From: Lachnospiraceae bacterium oral taxon 096
GTDB lineage: Bacteria > Bacillota > Clostridia > Lachnospirales > Lachnospiraceae
DNA length: 64,000 nt
Assembly: GCA_018141845.1 (NCBI GenBank)
Contig: CP073340.1
Location: forward strand, 537,001-601,000
Direction of reading: 5' to 3'
Shown: one piece after another, positions 44,367 through 53,971 of the stretch
Numbering within the stretch: the first letter of the stretch is position 1
Layout of the letters: each line of letters opens with the position of its first letter
Position numbers and translations under genes: made by a program
Notes under the pieces: generated by a model
What the model saw: the letters and a program-made list of their open reading frames with translations, nothing else
Database searches by the model: none
What the model was told of the DNA's origin: nothing

Positions 44367-44545
44367 GAGTGGGTGCATTTTTTCTTGTTATCCATTCCCT
44401 AGCGTCAACTCCCATCTATAGATATGTTCCTACTAAACCTTATTTTCTCTCAAATAATAAGGCTTACTCTAAGCTAACGATACTTTTTAACGATAGCCTA
44501 TAAATAAGCCTTTATTTTATATACTTTATTTACTCAGTGGGTGCA
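44367..44545. repeat. 11-bp repeat spanning the rlmD end, possible attachment-site traces
   Basis: GAGTGGGTGCA at 44367-44377 and CAGTGGGTGCA at 44535-44545; the second lies inside the last codons of rlmD (VAPTE). A short direct repeat between a gene end and flanking foreign DNA is typical of attachment sites, but 10 matching bases could be chance. No gene is seen in 44,271-44,529. Confidence 0.4.
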
Positions 44546-45942
44546 ACTTTTGACATCAATACAACACACTCGACATGACTAGTATGCGGAAATTGATCGA
44601 CGGCCTGCACCTTTTTTAGTTGATAGCCATTTGCTGTTAAATACTTTAAATCTCTGGCTAGGGTGGCACTGTCACAGCTGACATAGACCATTCGCTCTGG
44701 CTGCATGGCTACCATGGTCTCTAGGCAGGCACGATCACAGCCTTTTCTCGGTGGATCAACGACGATGACATCGGGATGCGACTGCTGATGATTTCCATTC
44801 TTTAGGGCATTTTGATACATTGCAGGAAGCACTTCTTCTGCCTTGCCCACAAAAAAGTCAGCATTGGTGATATGGTTTTTCTTCGCGTTGTTTTTAGCAT
44901 CCAAGATAGCGGCCTCTACAATTTCCACTCCATAGACTTGTTTTGCCTTTCTTGCCAGAAAAAGAGAAATTGTACCTATCCCACAATATAGGTCCCAAAC
45001 GGTCTCCTTGCCTGTGAGATTCGCAAACTCTAGGGCCTTGTCATACAAGACCTTGGTCTGCAGGGGATTCACTTGATAAAATGACAATGGTGAGATTTCA
45101 AAGGCAATATCTCCGATAGAATCTGTGATGGTTAGTGGGCCAAAGAGTTGAAGGATTTCTCTTCCCATAATGACATTTGTATTTTGTGTATTGATATTGA
45201 GGCTGATGCTGATCATGCCCTCTATGGACTTTAATCTCTCTATTAAAATATTACTCTTTGGAAGAGATTTGCCATTGATAATGATGCAAACCATCACTTG
45301 ATCCTGCCCTTGATCTTTTCCTTCTCGAATTAAGACATGGCGAACAAGACCCTTGCTCGTGGTCTCATCATAAGAAGAAATATGATGTTCTCGCATAAAG
45401 TCTAGGATCGTTTCTAGGATTATTTGATTCTTTTTTTGACCGAGCAAACAATTTGTCCAAGGAATAATACTATGTGTTCTACCCGCATAAAATCCAGCAA
45501 TTAGATTTCCCTCTCGATCTGTGCCAATGGGATACTGTGCCTTATTTCTGTAGTGCCATGGCTCTTTCATTCCAATAATGGGAGCAATTTCTACCTCTTC
45601 CAAGACTTCTCTAGAAAAACCGCCAAGTCGTATCAAGTTATTGATGACTTTATTTTGCTTAAATGCAAGTTGTGCACGATAAGATACACTCTGCAGTGCA
45701 CAGCCACCACATGGTCTAGCCACTGGACAGCGAAGCTCAACTCGATCCTTGCTCTCCTTGAGAATTTCTACTACTCTCGCATACCCATAACTTTTCTTGG
45801 TCTTCATCACCACTGCACGCACTCTGTCCCCAATGACACTATCCTTAATAAACCATGTAAAAGCATCGGTCTTTCCGATACCTTCTCCGTCTGTGCTAAA
45901 ATCAGTGATATCTACTTCAATGACATCGCCTTTTTTGTTCAT
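44530..45942 (-). CDS. rlmD: 23S rRNA (uracil-C5)-methyltransferase RlmD/RumA family
   Basis: 470 residues: N-terminal TRAM domain (about 1-60), iron-sulfur cluster cysteines CPVARPCGGC near 75-84, and the Rossmann methyltransferase domain with WDLYCGIGTISLFLA near 315, IVVDPPRKGCDR near 400 and the catalytic VYVSCDSATLARDL. It methylates a uracil of 23S rRNA. It is the first core gene after the accessory region, and its intact C-terminus (SHVECVVLMSKVAPTE) corresponds to the rlmD-like fragments at 17,930 and 35,290. It lies 34 bp after yhaM. Confidence 0.93.
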   Translation of the reverse strand: MNKKGDVIEVDITDFSTDGEGIGKTDAFTWFIKDSVIGDRVRAVVMKTKKSYGYARVVEILKESKDRVELRCPVARPCGGCALQSVSYRAQLAFKQNKVINNLIRLGGFSREVLEEVEIAPIIGMKEPWHYRNKAQYPIGTDREGNLIAGFYAGRTHSIIPWTNCLLGQKKNQIILETILDFMREHHISSYDETTSKGLVRHVLIREGKDQGQDQVMVCIIINGKSLPKSNILIERLKSIEGMISISLNINTQNTNVIMGREILQLFGPLTITDSIGDIAFEISPLSFYQVNPLQTKVLYDKALEFANLTGKETVWDLYCGIGTISLFLARKAKQVYGVEIVEAAILDAKNNAKKNHITNADFFVGKAEEVLPAMYQNALKNGNHQQSHPDVIVVDPPRKGCDRACLETMVAMQPERMVYVSCDSATLARDLKYLTANGYQLKKVQAVDQFPHTSHVECVVLMSKVAPTE

Positions 45943-45976
45943 TTCCTCTTCCTCTATCTCAACCTCTTGGCATCTT

Positions 45977-46924
45977 CTATTCTATATCTGTTCTCATAAT
46001 ATTGGTTTCCAGCAGGCGATTATATCCCATCCATTGTACATTTATATCTCCAGAGGCAAAAATTTCCTTCATTGTCTCTAATTTTGCATCGGTGTTGTCT
46101 GCAAGATTTAAAGCCATGGCCTCCACAAGGGCTGGCTTTTTTGGTGAGCCATACTCTAATTCCCCGTGATGGGCAAGAATACAATGATTTAATTGCAAGA
46201 GCACCTTCCTTGGGAAGTTTTCAATGGCTCTTGCCTTGTCATTAATCATCTCTACACCGATCATAATATGTCCGAGCAATTGACCATCATCTGTGTAGTC
46301 ATTTTCTGGGAATGCAGATAACTCTATGGTCTTTCCAATATCATGACAGAGTGCCGCAGTAATCAATAAATCATGATTTAAAAATGGATAGGCAATGCAA
46401 TAGTATTCACATAGTTTTGTGATACTCAGTGTGTGCTCTAAAAGTCCTCCGACAAATCCATGGTGTACACTCTTTGCTGCAGAGGAAAAACAAAACTTTC
46501 GAACAAATTCTTGATCTCGAACAAATAGTGATATCAACAATTCATGGAGATATGGATTCTTCACTGTATCCAACTCCTGTACCAATTCATTGTACATCTG
46601 GTTGATGTCCTTTTCGCTCACTGGCAAATAGTCGGATGGAAGATATTCCGTTTCCCTTGCCTTTCTCACTCGCCTCACATTGAGCTGATAATTATTATTA
46701 AAAATGGTGACATCGGCCTCGATGGCAATGTAATCTAGTGCCTCAAAGTCCCCAATTCCTGGTGAGCCCAAATCCCAAATCTTGGCATCCACGGTTCCTG
46801 TGCGATCCTGCAATAAAAGGCTTTCGTACTCCTTACCTGCCTTTGTCAATTGAATTTGTTTACTCTTGCAAAGGTATATCTCTGATATGTGCATACCTTC
46901 TCTAAATGTCGAAATATATTTCAT
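45977..46924 (-). CDS. yhaM: 3'-5' exoribonuclease YhaM family
   Basis: 315 residues: N-terminal OB-fold nucleic-acid-binding domain (about 15-90), then an HD phosphohydrolase domain with HHGFVGGLLEHTLS, ALCHDIGKTIE and HCILAHHGELEYGS metal-ligand motifs. YhaM trims RNA 3' ends in Firmicutes. It lies between htrA-like and rlmD genes on the same strand. Confidence 0.92.
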   Translation of the reverse strand: MKYISTFREGMHISEIYLCKSKQIQLTKAGKEYESLLLQDRTGTVDAKIWDLGSPGIGDFEALDYIAIEADVTIFNNNYQLNVRRVRKARETEYLPSDYLPVSEKDINQMYNELVQELDTVKNPYLHELLISLFVRDQEFVRKFCFSSAAKSVHHGFVGGLLEHTLSITKLCEYYCIAYPFLNHDLLITAALCHDIGKTIELSAFPENDYTDDGQLLGHIMIGVEMINDKARAIENFPRKVLLQLNHCILAHHGELEYGSPKKPALVEAMALNLADNTDAKLETMKEIFASGDINVQWMGYNRLLETNIMRTDIE

Positions 46925-46945
46925 TTTTTTCCTCTCTTAACCTAC

Positions 46946-48238
46946 CTATCTTGCACCCACATTGACTGTAAATACAACTTCTTTGTACTTTCCCACACTA
47001 CTGCGTCTTACCTTAACAGAAATGCTCTCTCCAACATTTAGGCCTTCCAGTGCCTTCTTGTACTCACCTATATTTTTGACCGAAATGCTTCCCACATCTG
47101 TAACAATATCGCCCACCTGTATTCCAGCTACATAAGCTGGTGAATCATTCGCACAACTGGTCACATAAATGCCTGCCGGTGTTCCCGCCTCTCGCATATT
47201 TAATGGAATTTCCGCTCCCTGAATGCCAATATAGGGACTGGTCTTTGCATTGCTCATCCGCTCTAAAATATTTTTAAAATCCGAAATGCCATAGACCACA
47301 AAACGCCTGCTGTCGTTACTTTCCTTTTCGCTTGTCTTTACTGCAAATCCGACAAGTTCTCCCTTGACATTGACAATAAAAGTGCCACTGTCGGCATCTA
47401 GTTTTGCATCTGTGTAGATAAATCTTGCTGTTCCATCCACCACGCTCATATTTCTTGCGACATAGGAAACAATGCCATAGCTTGTGGAATGTACCATTCC
47501 CATTGGGCTTCCAATGCTCATAATCACCTGTCCTCTTCGAACCTCATTGGAATTGCCAAGTGAAATTGCACCCACTGATTGCAATGTGCGTTCTTCAAGA
47601 TTGCTCTTTTCCACAGAAACAATGCTAAGACCTGTAATTTTGTCCACACCCTTTACTGTCGCCGCACTCACCACCCCATTGTCAAAGGTGACTTCAATAG
47701 AGTCTGCTCCTCCTGTCGCCTTTATTGGGGCAAGGATGACATACTCACTGTCTGTGCTGGCAATGACAATCCCAGAACAAACCCCTGTCGTTGGCACTGT
47801 GTTGTCAAACCACTCCTTCTCATTTTTGACTGACTGAATAGAGACAATGGTCTTATCAAGATCACTGCCAATCTCACTTAAACTAGAAATCATATTTGCA
47901 AAATCCTCCGCCGAGTAGCGGTATTGCTGGATGGCAGATTGTACAATGTCAGCTACAGGTTCACTTGTCTCCTTTGCTGAAGTTGTCTCATCTCCCTCTT
48001 GTACATCGGGAGCGTCTTTTGGAATTTTTACTACTTCCTGTGTCTGCTTTGGATAGGCGTGGTGCAACAAGGGCGATAGCAGAAGTGCTGCCAAAACTGC
48101 ACATATTCCAAATACAAAGCCACAGATACTAAATCCCAATACACGCTTTCCTATTTGCCGTAGAATTTGCTTTTTATCTTTCTCCGGCTCAATGACCTTT
48201 TCCTTGATAAAATCTTTCTTCTCTCTACTATCAGGCAT
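46946..48238 (-). CDS. HtrA/DegP-like membrane protein with PDZ domain, probably non-catalytic
   Basis: 430 residues: cytoplasmic charged N-terminus, one transmembrane helix (about 31-54), a low-complexity linker, a trypsin-like domain (about 140-310) and a PDZ domain (about 320-425, GIYVTSCANDSPAYVAGIQVGDIV). In active HtrA the triad sits in NHVV, TDLAV and GNSGGP contexts. Here the first is replaced by VILAPIKAT (no His), the second by KITGLSIV (no Asp), and the third by DADSGTF (Ser kept). It is therefore likely a pseudoprotease that binds rather than cuts envelope proteins. Confidence 0.85.
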   Translation of the reverse strand: MPDSREKKDFIKEKVIEPEKDKKQILRQIGKRVLGFSICGFVFGICAVLAALLLSPLLHHAYPKQTQEVVKIPKDAPDVQEGDETTSAKETSEPVADIVQSAIQQYRYSAEDFANMISSLSEIGSDLDKTIVSIQSVKNEKEWFDNTVPTTGVCSGIVIASTDSEYVILAPIKATGGADSIEVTFDNGVVSAATVKGVDKITGLSIVSVEKSNLEERTLQSVGAISLGNSNEVRRGQVIMSIGSPMGMVHSTSYGIVSYVARNMSVVDGTARFIYTDAKLDADSGTFIVNVKGELVGFAVKTSEKESNDSRRFVVYGISDFKNILERMSNAKTSPYIGIQGAEIPLNMREAGTPAGIYVTSCANDSPAYVAGIQVGDIVTDVGSISVKNIGEYKKALEGLNVGESISVKVRRSSVGKYKEVVFTVNVGAR

Positions 48239-48356
48239 CTATTCCCTCACTTTTAAGTACAAAACTTTATTGTAACTGAATTATACTTTGTATTGCACAC
48301 TTGTGCAAGCTTTTGTATACTCTATGAGAATACTACTTTTATATAGAGGAAAAATT

Positions 48357-50717
48357 ATGAATAAAAAGTCATTAAAAATATTGGAATACCCAAAAATCAT
48401 TCAACTTTTGGTTGCCCATGCAACCTCTGACCCTGGAAGAAAACTATGCCAAGAACTTCTTCCATTCGATCAATTTGAGGACATCATTCACGCCCAAAAA
48501 GAGACTACCGATGCTGTCTCTCGCATTCGAACCAAGGGAGGAATTAGTTTTGGCAATGTAAAAAACATCGGCGAGGCCTTAAAACGCCTAGAAGTTGGCT
48601 CATCACTGAGTATTTTAGAACTTCTTCGCATCGGTTCACTCCTACGAAACACTGCTCACGCCAGAGATTATGGCGTGCACGAGGAAGATGATGATCTTGA
48701 TTCCCTTGAGGAATATTTCCGCATTCTTGACCCAATTTCTGCACTTTCTAAGGAGATTTCTCGATGCATTATTGGGGAGGAGACGATTGCTGACGAAGCC
48801 TCCCCAGGTCTTTCTAAGGTGAGAAGACAGCAAAAGGGAATTCTATCACGCATGCACAATGAATTAAATTCCATTCTCAATGCCCACCGAGACTATTTAA
48901 TGGACTCTGTCATTGCCATGAGAGATGGAAGTTACTGTCTCCCTGTAAAAAGTGAATTTAAAAATAAAGTTCCTGGCGTTGTCCACGACCAAAGTTCCAC
49001 AGGATCTACTGTATTCATTGAACCAATGGCCGTCATTCGAATGAACAATGAACTTCGAGAACTTGAAATTCAGGAGAAAAAAGAAATTGAGGCGATTTTA
49101 AAGAGTTTGAGTGAGCAAGCCGCCCCATTTGTGGAAAATCTAAGAATCAATCAAGAGACGCTCACCCACCTCGACTTTGTCTATGCCAAGGCCAATTTGT
49201 CCAAATCAATGACAGCTAGTGAACCTATTTTTAATCAAAAGGGATGGATTCACATTAAGGATGGCCGTCACCCTCTTTTGGATAAAAATAAGGTAGTTCC
49301 TATCACAGTTTCGCTTGGAAAAGACTATGACCTTCTCATTGTCACAGGACCAAATACAGGTGGAAAGACAGTTTCTCTAAAGACTGTCGGTCTATTTACC
49401 TTGATGGGGCAAGCTGGACTTCATATCCCTGCCTTTGAGGGAAGTGAACTTGCCGTCTTTTCGGATGTCTTTGCCGACATTGGAGATGAACAAAGCATCG
49501 AACAGTCCCTATCCACCTTCTCTGGACATATGAAGCGAATCGTGGAGATCCTAGATCAGGCCGACAGCCAATCTCTCTGCCTATTTGACGAGTTGGGAGC
49601 GGGAACTGACCCAACAGAGGGAGCTGCACTGGCCATCTCCATTCTCTCCTTCCTCCACCGAATGAAGGCGAGAACAATGGCAACCACGCACTACAGCGAA
49701 CTAAAAGTCTTTGCCTTGTCCACACCTGGTGTAGAAAATGCCAGCTGTGAGTTTAATGTTGAAACCTTACAGCCAACCTATCGCATCCTCATTGGTATTC
49801 CAGGAAAGTCCAATGCCTTTGCTATATCAAAGAAATTGGGACTTCCCGAATATATCATTGACGAGGCAAAAACACATATTGCACAGGACGAGCAAAGCTT
49901 TGAAGATTTATTGGTAAAATTAGAGCAAGACCGCATTACTATGGAAAAAGAACGGCTAGAAATTGAGCGCTACAAGAAGGAAATTGAAAGCCTCAAGCGT
50001 CACTACACTCTTCAGGACGAAAAATTAGATGAACGAAAAGAAAAAATCATCAATGCCGCCAAAGAAGAAGCTGAATCTATTCTTTCAAAGGCCAAGGAAA
50101 CTGCAGATAACACAATTAAAAATATCAATAAGATTGCTTCTGGTGCAGGGCTTGGCAAAGCACTTGAAAAGGAAAGAGATACTCTTCGCAATTCCCTAAA
50201 GAGTGTGGAAAAAATGGAAAAGAAGAAAAAGCCAAAGAAATCTGCGGATAAAAAACCTGAAAAATTGCAAATTGGAGACACCGTCCATGTCTTTAGTATG
50301 AATTTAAATGGTACGGTTTCCACTCTGCCAAATGACAAGGGCAATTTCTTTGTTCAAATGGGTATCTTAAGAAGCCAAGTCAATATCAAAGATGTCGAAC
50401 TTGTTCAGGAAAAAGAGCCTGTACTCTCCCCAAAGATGCCAAGACGCAGTTCATCCATGATGAAGGCCGCACATATTTCCCCTGAAATCAATGTCATTGG
50501 CAAAAATGTGGATGAGGCATGTGCCATCCTAGACAAATATCTAGATGATGCCCTCCTTGCCCACCTCGACTATGTTCGCATCATCCATGGGCGAGGAACT
50601 GGGGCACTTCAAAAGGGTATCCATGCCTACTTAAAGCGTCAAAGCTTTGTAAAGAACTACCACCTCGCTGAATACGATGATGGCGGAACAGCTATCACCA
50701 TTGTAACATTTAAATAA
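48357..50717 (+). CDS. mutS2: MutS2 family endonuclease
   Basis: 786 residues from ATG 48357 (AGAGGA upstream; an earlier in-frame start at 48288 is less likely). MutS core with clamp helices, Walker A TGPNTGGKTVSLK near 330, ABC-type FDELGAGTDPTEGAAL near 405, a long coiled coil (520-620), a KOW-like segment and the C-terminal Smr nuclease domain with INVIGKNVDEA and RIIHGRGTGALQKGIH. MutS2 acts on branched DNA to limit recombination and also in ribosome rescue. Divergent from the htrA-like gene. Confidence 0.95.
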   Translation: MNKKSLKILEYPKIIQLLVAHATSDPGRKLCQELLPFDQFEDIIHAQKETTDAVSRIRTKGGISFGNVKNIGEALKRLEVGSSLSILELLRIGSLLRNTAHARDYGVHEEDDDLDSLEEYFRILDPISALSKEISRCIIGEETIADEASPGLSKVRRQQKGILSRMHNELNSILNAHRDYLMDSVIAMRDGSYCLPVKSEFKNKVPGVVHDQSSTGSTVFIEPMAVIRMNNELRELEIQEKKEIEAILKSLSEQAAPFVENLRINQETLTHLDFVYAKANLSKSMTASEPIFNQKGWIHIKDGRHPLLDKNKVVPITVSLGKDYDLLIVTGPNTGGKTVSLKTVGLFTLMGQAGLHIPAFEGSELAVFSDVFADIGDEQSIEQSLSTFSGHMKRIVEILDQADSQSLCLFDELGAGTDPTEGAALAISILSFLHRMKARTMATTHYSELKVFALSTPGVENASCEFNVETLQPTYRILIGIPGKSNAFAISKKLGLPEYIIDEAKTHIAQDEQSFEDLLVKLEQDRITMEKERLEIERYKKEIESLKRHYTLQDEKLDERKEKIINAAKEEAESILSKAKETADNTIKNINKIASGAGLGKALEKERDTLRNSLKSVEKMEKKKKPKKSADKKPEKLQIGDTVHVFSMNLNGTVSTLPNDKGNFFVQMGILRSQVNIKDVELVQEKEPVLSPKMPRRSSSMMKAAHISPEINVIGKNVDEACAILDKYLDDALLAHLDYVRIIHGRGTGALQKGIHAYLKRQSFVKNYHLAEYDDGGTAITIVTFK

Positions 50718-50732
50718 AATGAAAGGAGATCT

Positions 50733-51428
50733 ATGAACAGTAAACCCAAAGTCCTCATTGTTGATGATGACGATTACATCTCTGACCTTGTCTCTCTCTA
50801 TCTCGAGAAAGAACAATTTCAGACAAAAAGTGCACTGGATGGAGAATCTGCACTCAAATTATTTGCAGAATTTAAGCCCGACATTGTGATTCTCGATTTA
50901 ATGCTTCCTGGCATCGATGGATATCAGGTCTGTCGTGAAATTCGAAGGACCTCTCAAGTCCCAATTCTTATGCTCTCAGCCAAGGGAGAGGTCTTTGACC
51001 GAGTACTTGGGCTTGAACTGGGTGCGGATGACTATCTGGTCAAACCATTTGACACTAAGGAATTGATGGCCAGAGTAAAGGCACTCTTTCGCCGTGTGCA
51101 GACACAAAAACCTCAAGAACAACATGGTGATTATGTCGAATATCCCGATCTACTCGTCAATATGACCAATTACTCTGTGGTTTATAAAGGACAAAATATT
51201 GATATGCCACCAAAAGAGCTTGAACTTTTGTATTTTCTTGCTTCCAGCCCAAATCATGTCTTTACTAGAGAACAGCTCCTCGACCACATTTGGGGATATG
51301 AATACATTGGAGATACCCGAACTGTGGATGTTCACATCAAGAGATTGCGCGAAAAAATTAAGGACAATCAACATTGGTCTATTTCGACTGTCTGGGGAAT
51401 TGGCTATAAATTTGAGGTGCGAAGATGA
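50733..51428 (+). CDS. OmpR-family response regulator
   Basis: 231 residues: receiver domain (1-120) with the acidic pair DDDD near 11, phosphoacceptor Asp in VILDLMLPGIDGY near 54 and conserved Lys in DDYLVKPF; C-terminal winged helix (about 135-231) ending GIGYKFEVRR. Its gene follows mutS2 by 15 bp with AAAGGAG and overlaps the kinase gene by 4 bp. Confidence 0.95.
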   Translation: MNSKPKVLIVDDDDYISDLVSLYLEKEQFQTKSALDGESALKLFAEFKPDIVILDLMLPGIDGYQVCREIRRTSQVPILMLSAKGEVFDRVLGLELGADDYLVKPFDTKELMARVKALFRRVQTQKPQEQHGDYVEYPDLLVNMTNYSVVYKGQNIDMPPKELELLYFLASSPNHVFTREQLLDHIWGYEYIGDTRTVDVHIKRLREKIKDNQHWSISTVWGIGYKFEVRR

Positions 51429-52831
51429 AACAGCACTCGCTCTATCTAAAATTTCTGCTTGGCTATCTGATCTTTGGTGTCACGGCCTTTATTGCCATCG
51501 CCACTCTTTCTTCTCGACTCACCTACAGTTACTTGATTGAGTCGAGAAGTTCTACACTCTATGATGAGGCCAACTTAATTGCCACCTCCTATTCGACACT
51601 TTATAATGTCGGCAACTTAAAACTCGATGAGGCCTACCCTCAACTTGAAGCTGTGTCCACTTTTCTTGGGGCACAAATTTGGGTGATGGATAAGAATGGA
51701 AAAATTGTTGTTGACTCAAAGGACGAACGAAATGGGGATATCATCAAGGACTTTGATCCGACTGCCACAGGAAATAAATCCTACAGCACAGGAAATTACT
51801 TTGGTTCATTTCCCTATCTCGTTCTCAGTGTGTCTGCTCCCATCACAGGAAACTATAGCACCTATGGCTATGTGGTCATTCACCTGCCCATTGACAAGGT
51901 GCTAGAAAGCCGAGACCAAATTTTAAATATTGTGTATATTACATTTTTTATTGTGTTTATCCTTTCCTTGGCCATATTAATTGTCTTTCATTGGAGCGTA
52001 TACCGCCCACTAAAGACCATCACCGAAGCAGCTAGACAGTATGCTGCTGGAAATTTGGAATATGAAGTTCATCTAAATACTCACGACGAAATGGGCTATC
52101 TGGCCAAAAGTCTCAACAATATGTCCAATGAACTCGGTGCCTCAGAAGAATATCAACGAACCTTTATTGCGAATGTCTCTCACGATTTTCGCTCCCCCCT
52201 CACTTCCATCAAAGGATACCTAGAAGCAATGTTAGACGGCATCATTAAACCCGATCAATATCCCAAATTTTTACAGCGTGTACTCAATGAAACCGAGCGT
52301 CTAACGAAGTTGACTGGTGGAATTTTAACCCTAAGTTCTCTTGATTCTAAGGTAAGGTTAAACCGCATTAACTTTAATATCAATCAAATGATTAAGGATG
52401 TTGCAGCCAGTTTTGAAATGCAATGCAAAACCAAAAAGATTATTTTTGATCTAACTTTCTCCGGTGCAAGTTTGGAAGTTTATGCTGATTTTAGTAAAAT
52501 ACAGCAAGTTCTCTACAACTTAATTGACAATGCTATTAAGTTTTCCAATGAGAATTCTACAATTTTTATTTCTTCCTTCCAGCGTCATGACCGCATTTTT
52601 GTCTCCATCAAGGACAATGGTGTCGGTGTCCCAAAAAAAGATTTAAAAAAAATCTTTGATCGCTTTTATAAATCTGATGCCTCTAGGGGGAAGGACAAAA
52701 AGGGCAGTGGTCTGGGGCTTTCCATTGTCAAAGAGATTTTACAGGCTCATGAAAGTAGCATCGATGTCGTCAGTACCGAAGGATCTGGCACAGAGTTTAT
52801 ATTTTCGTTACCAATTGCAATAGAATTGTAA
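51425..52831 (+). CDS. Membrane sensor histidine kinase
   Basis: 468 residues: transmembrane helix 1 (about 10-32), an extracellular sensor domain of about 130 residues, helix 2 (about 168-190), HAMP, the phosphoacceptor H-box FIANVSHDFRSPLTSIKGY near 250 and an ATPase domain with N (NLIDNAIKFSN), G1 (DNGVGVP) and G2 (GSGLGLSIVKEIL) boxes. It pairs with the response regulator before it. The gene for a secreted wall-binding protein follows after 70 bp and may be a target. Confidence 0.94.
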   Translation: MKQHSLYLKFLLGYLIFGVTAFIAIATLSSRLTYSYLIESRSSTLYDEANLIATSYSTLYNVGNLKLDEAYPQLEAVSTFLGAQIWVMDKNGKIVVDSKDERNGDIIKDFDPTATGNKSYSTGNYFGSFPYLVLSVSAPITGNYSTYGYVVIHLPIDKVLESRDQILNIVYITFFIVFILSLAILIVFHWSVYRPLKTITEAARQYAAGNLEYEVHLNTHDEMGYLAKSLNNMSNELGASEEYQRTFIANVSHDFRSPLTSIKGYLEAMLDGIIKPDQYPKFLQRVLNETERLTKLTGGILTLSSLDSKVRLNRINFNINQMIKDVAASFEMQCKTKKIIFDLTFSGASLEVYADFSKIQQVLYNLIDNAIKFSNENSTIFISSFQRHDRIFVSIKDNGVGVPKKDLKKIFDRFYKSDASRGKDKKGSGLGLSIVKEILQAHESSIDVVSTEGSGTEFIFSLPIAIEL

Positions 52832-52901
52832 GTTTACAAATGTTACTTTTCAATGTACACTAGAAGATGTTAGATATTATTTACAAATGGAGGATATAGT
52901 T

Positions 52902-53897
52902 ATGAGAAGTTTAAAGAAGTATATGGCACTTGGTCTTTCTATGTGCATGCTTTCATCATCATTCATTGTTTCAACACCTTTGACATCTTTTGCAAAGACA
53001 TCTTCAAAGAAGGATGACGACAAAGATTACACCATCGGTTCTGCAAGCTGGGATGACTCTGAGAGAGCACTTGCTACCTGGGACGAGCCAAATGACAAGA
53101 CAACTTACAAGGTAAGACTCTACAGAGGTGAGAGGGCTATCGGCAACTGGATTACCACCAGCTCCACACACTATGACTTTACCAAGGCCATTGTAGAAAA
53201 GGGCAAGGGTTCTTATAAGTTTAAGGTATACTCAACTAAGGGAAAGCAATCCGATACAACTGCTGAGTCAGATCTCCTTGATGTCGATGCTGATACTTTA
53301 AAGACCTACAAAGATAAGAAGCCAATGACAAACAATGGTACTAATGGCAACAACAATGGCAACAATAACAACAATGCTGGTGCCAATGCTCCTGGAAATC
53401 TAAAGACAGATTCTGCTGCTGACCCTGCTAAGGGACCTGGTATTGGATTAAAGAAGGGCGGAAATACTGCTCCAAATAATGCTGGTCCTGGTATCACACA
53501 AAACAACAATAACCACAGCAACAACAGCAACAACAATGCGACTGGCAATGTCCTCAACTCTGCAATCAATGTTGCAGCTGGTCACAATGGTTGGAATCAG
53601 ATCGGTGCTGATTGGTGGTACAAAGATGACAATGGAACAGCTGTACAGAATGGCTGGAAGCTTGTTCACAATCTCTGGTACTACTTCCAGGCTGATGGCG
53701 TAATGAAGAAGGGATGGTACCAAAATAAATTTGGTCAGTGGTTCTACTTAAAGCCAAGCAATGGTGATATGGCAAGAGGCTGGAGAGAGATCGATGGCAA
53801 GTGGTACTTCTTTGACAAGGACAACGGAAATATGCTTGTCAACACAACAACTCCTGATGGCTACAAAGTTGATGCTTCAGGTGTTTGGGTAAAATAA
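52902..53897 (+). CDS. Secreted protein with cell-wall-binding (choline-binding type) repeats
   Basis: 331 residues from ATG 52902 (GGAGG 16 bases upstream; an in-frame ATG at 52887 is less likely). A signal peptide (about 1-32, ending TSFAKT) precedes a fibronectin-like domain (about 45-130, SASWDDSERALATWDEP). A Gly/Asn/Pro-rich linker (about 145-235) with Asn tracts follows. Four or so repeats of the WYYF/GW type (DWWYKDDNGTAVQNGWKL, LWYYFQADGVMKKGWY, WFYLKPSNGDMARGWR, WYFFDKDNGNML) end the protein. It is expected on the cell surface, attached non-covalently. Confidence 0.88.
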   Translation: MRSLKKYMALGLSMCMLSSSFIVSTPLTSFAKTSSKKDDDKDYTIGSASWDDSERALATWDEPNDKTTYKVRLYRGERAIGNWITTSSTHYDFTKAIVEKGKGSYKFKVYSTKGKQSDTTAESDLLDVDADTLKTYKDKKPMTNNGTNGNNNGNNNNNAGANAPGNLKTDSAADPAKGPGIGLKKGGNTAPNNAGPGITQNNNNHSNNSNNNATGNVLNSAINVAAGHNGWNQIGADWWYKDDNGTAVQNGWKLVHNLWYYFQADGVMKKGWYQNKFGQWFYLKPSNGDMARGWREIDGKWYFFDKDNGNMLVNTTTPDGYKVDASGVWVK

Positions 53898-53912
53898 TTT
53901 CATACAATAAAA

Positions 53913-53955
53913 AAGCCCCAACCCGGCCGGTTTATTCCGGCAAGGTTGGGACTTT
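53913..53955. terminator. Bidirectional terminator between the surface protein gene and prdB
   Basis: AAGCCCCAACC...GGTTGGGACTT stem with an inner CCGG stem, flanked by A and T runs; it serves both converging genes. Confidence 0.85.
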
Positions 53956-53971
53956 TTATTATCTTACAATT

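Noticed and set aside
53306..53723. Leucine/valine-rich minus-strand frames opposite the surface protein
   Set aside because: They are antisense of the AAC/AAT-rich Asn linker; no ribosome site is present.
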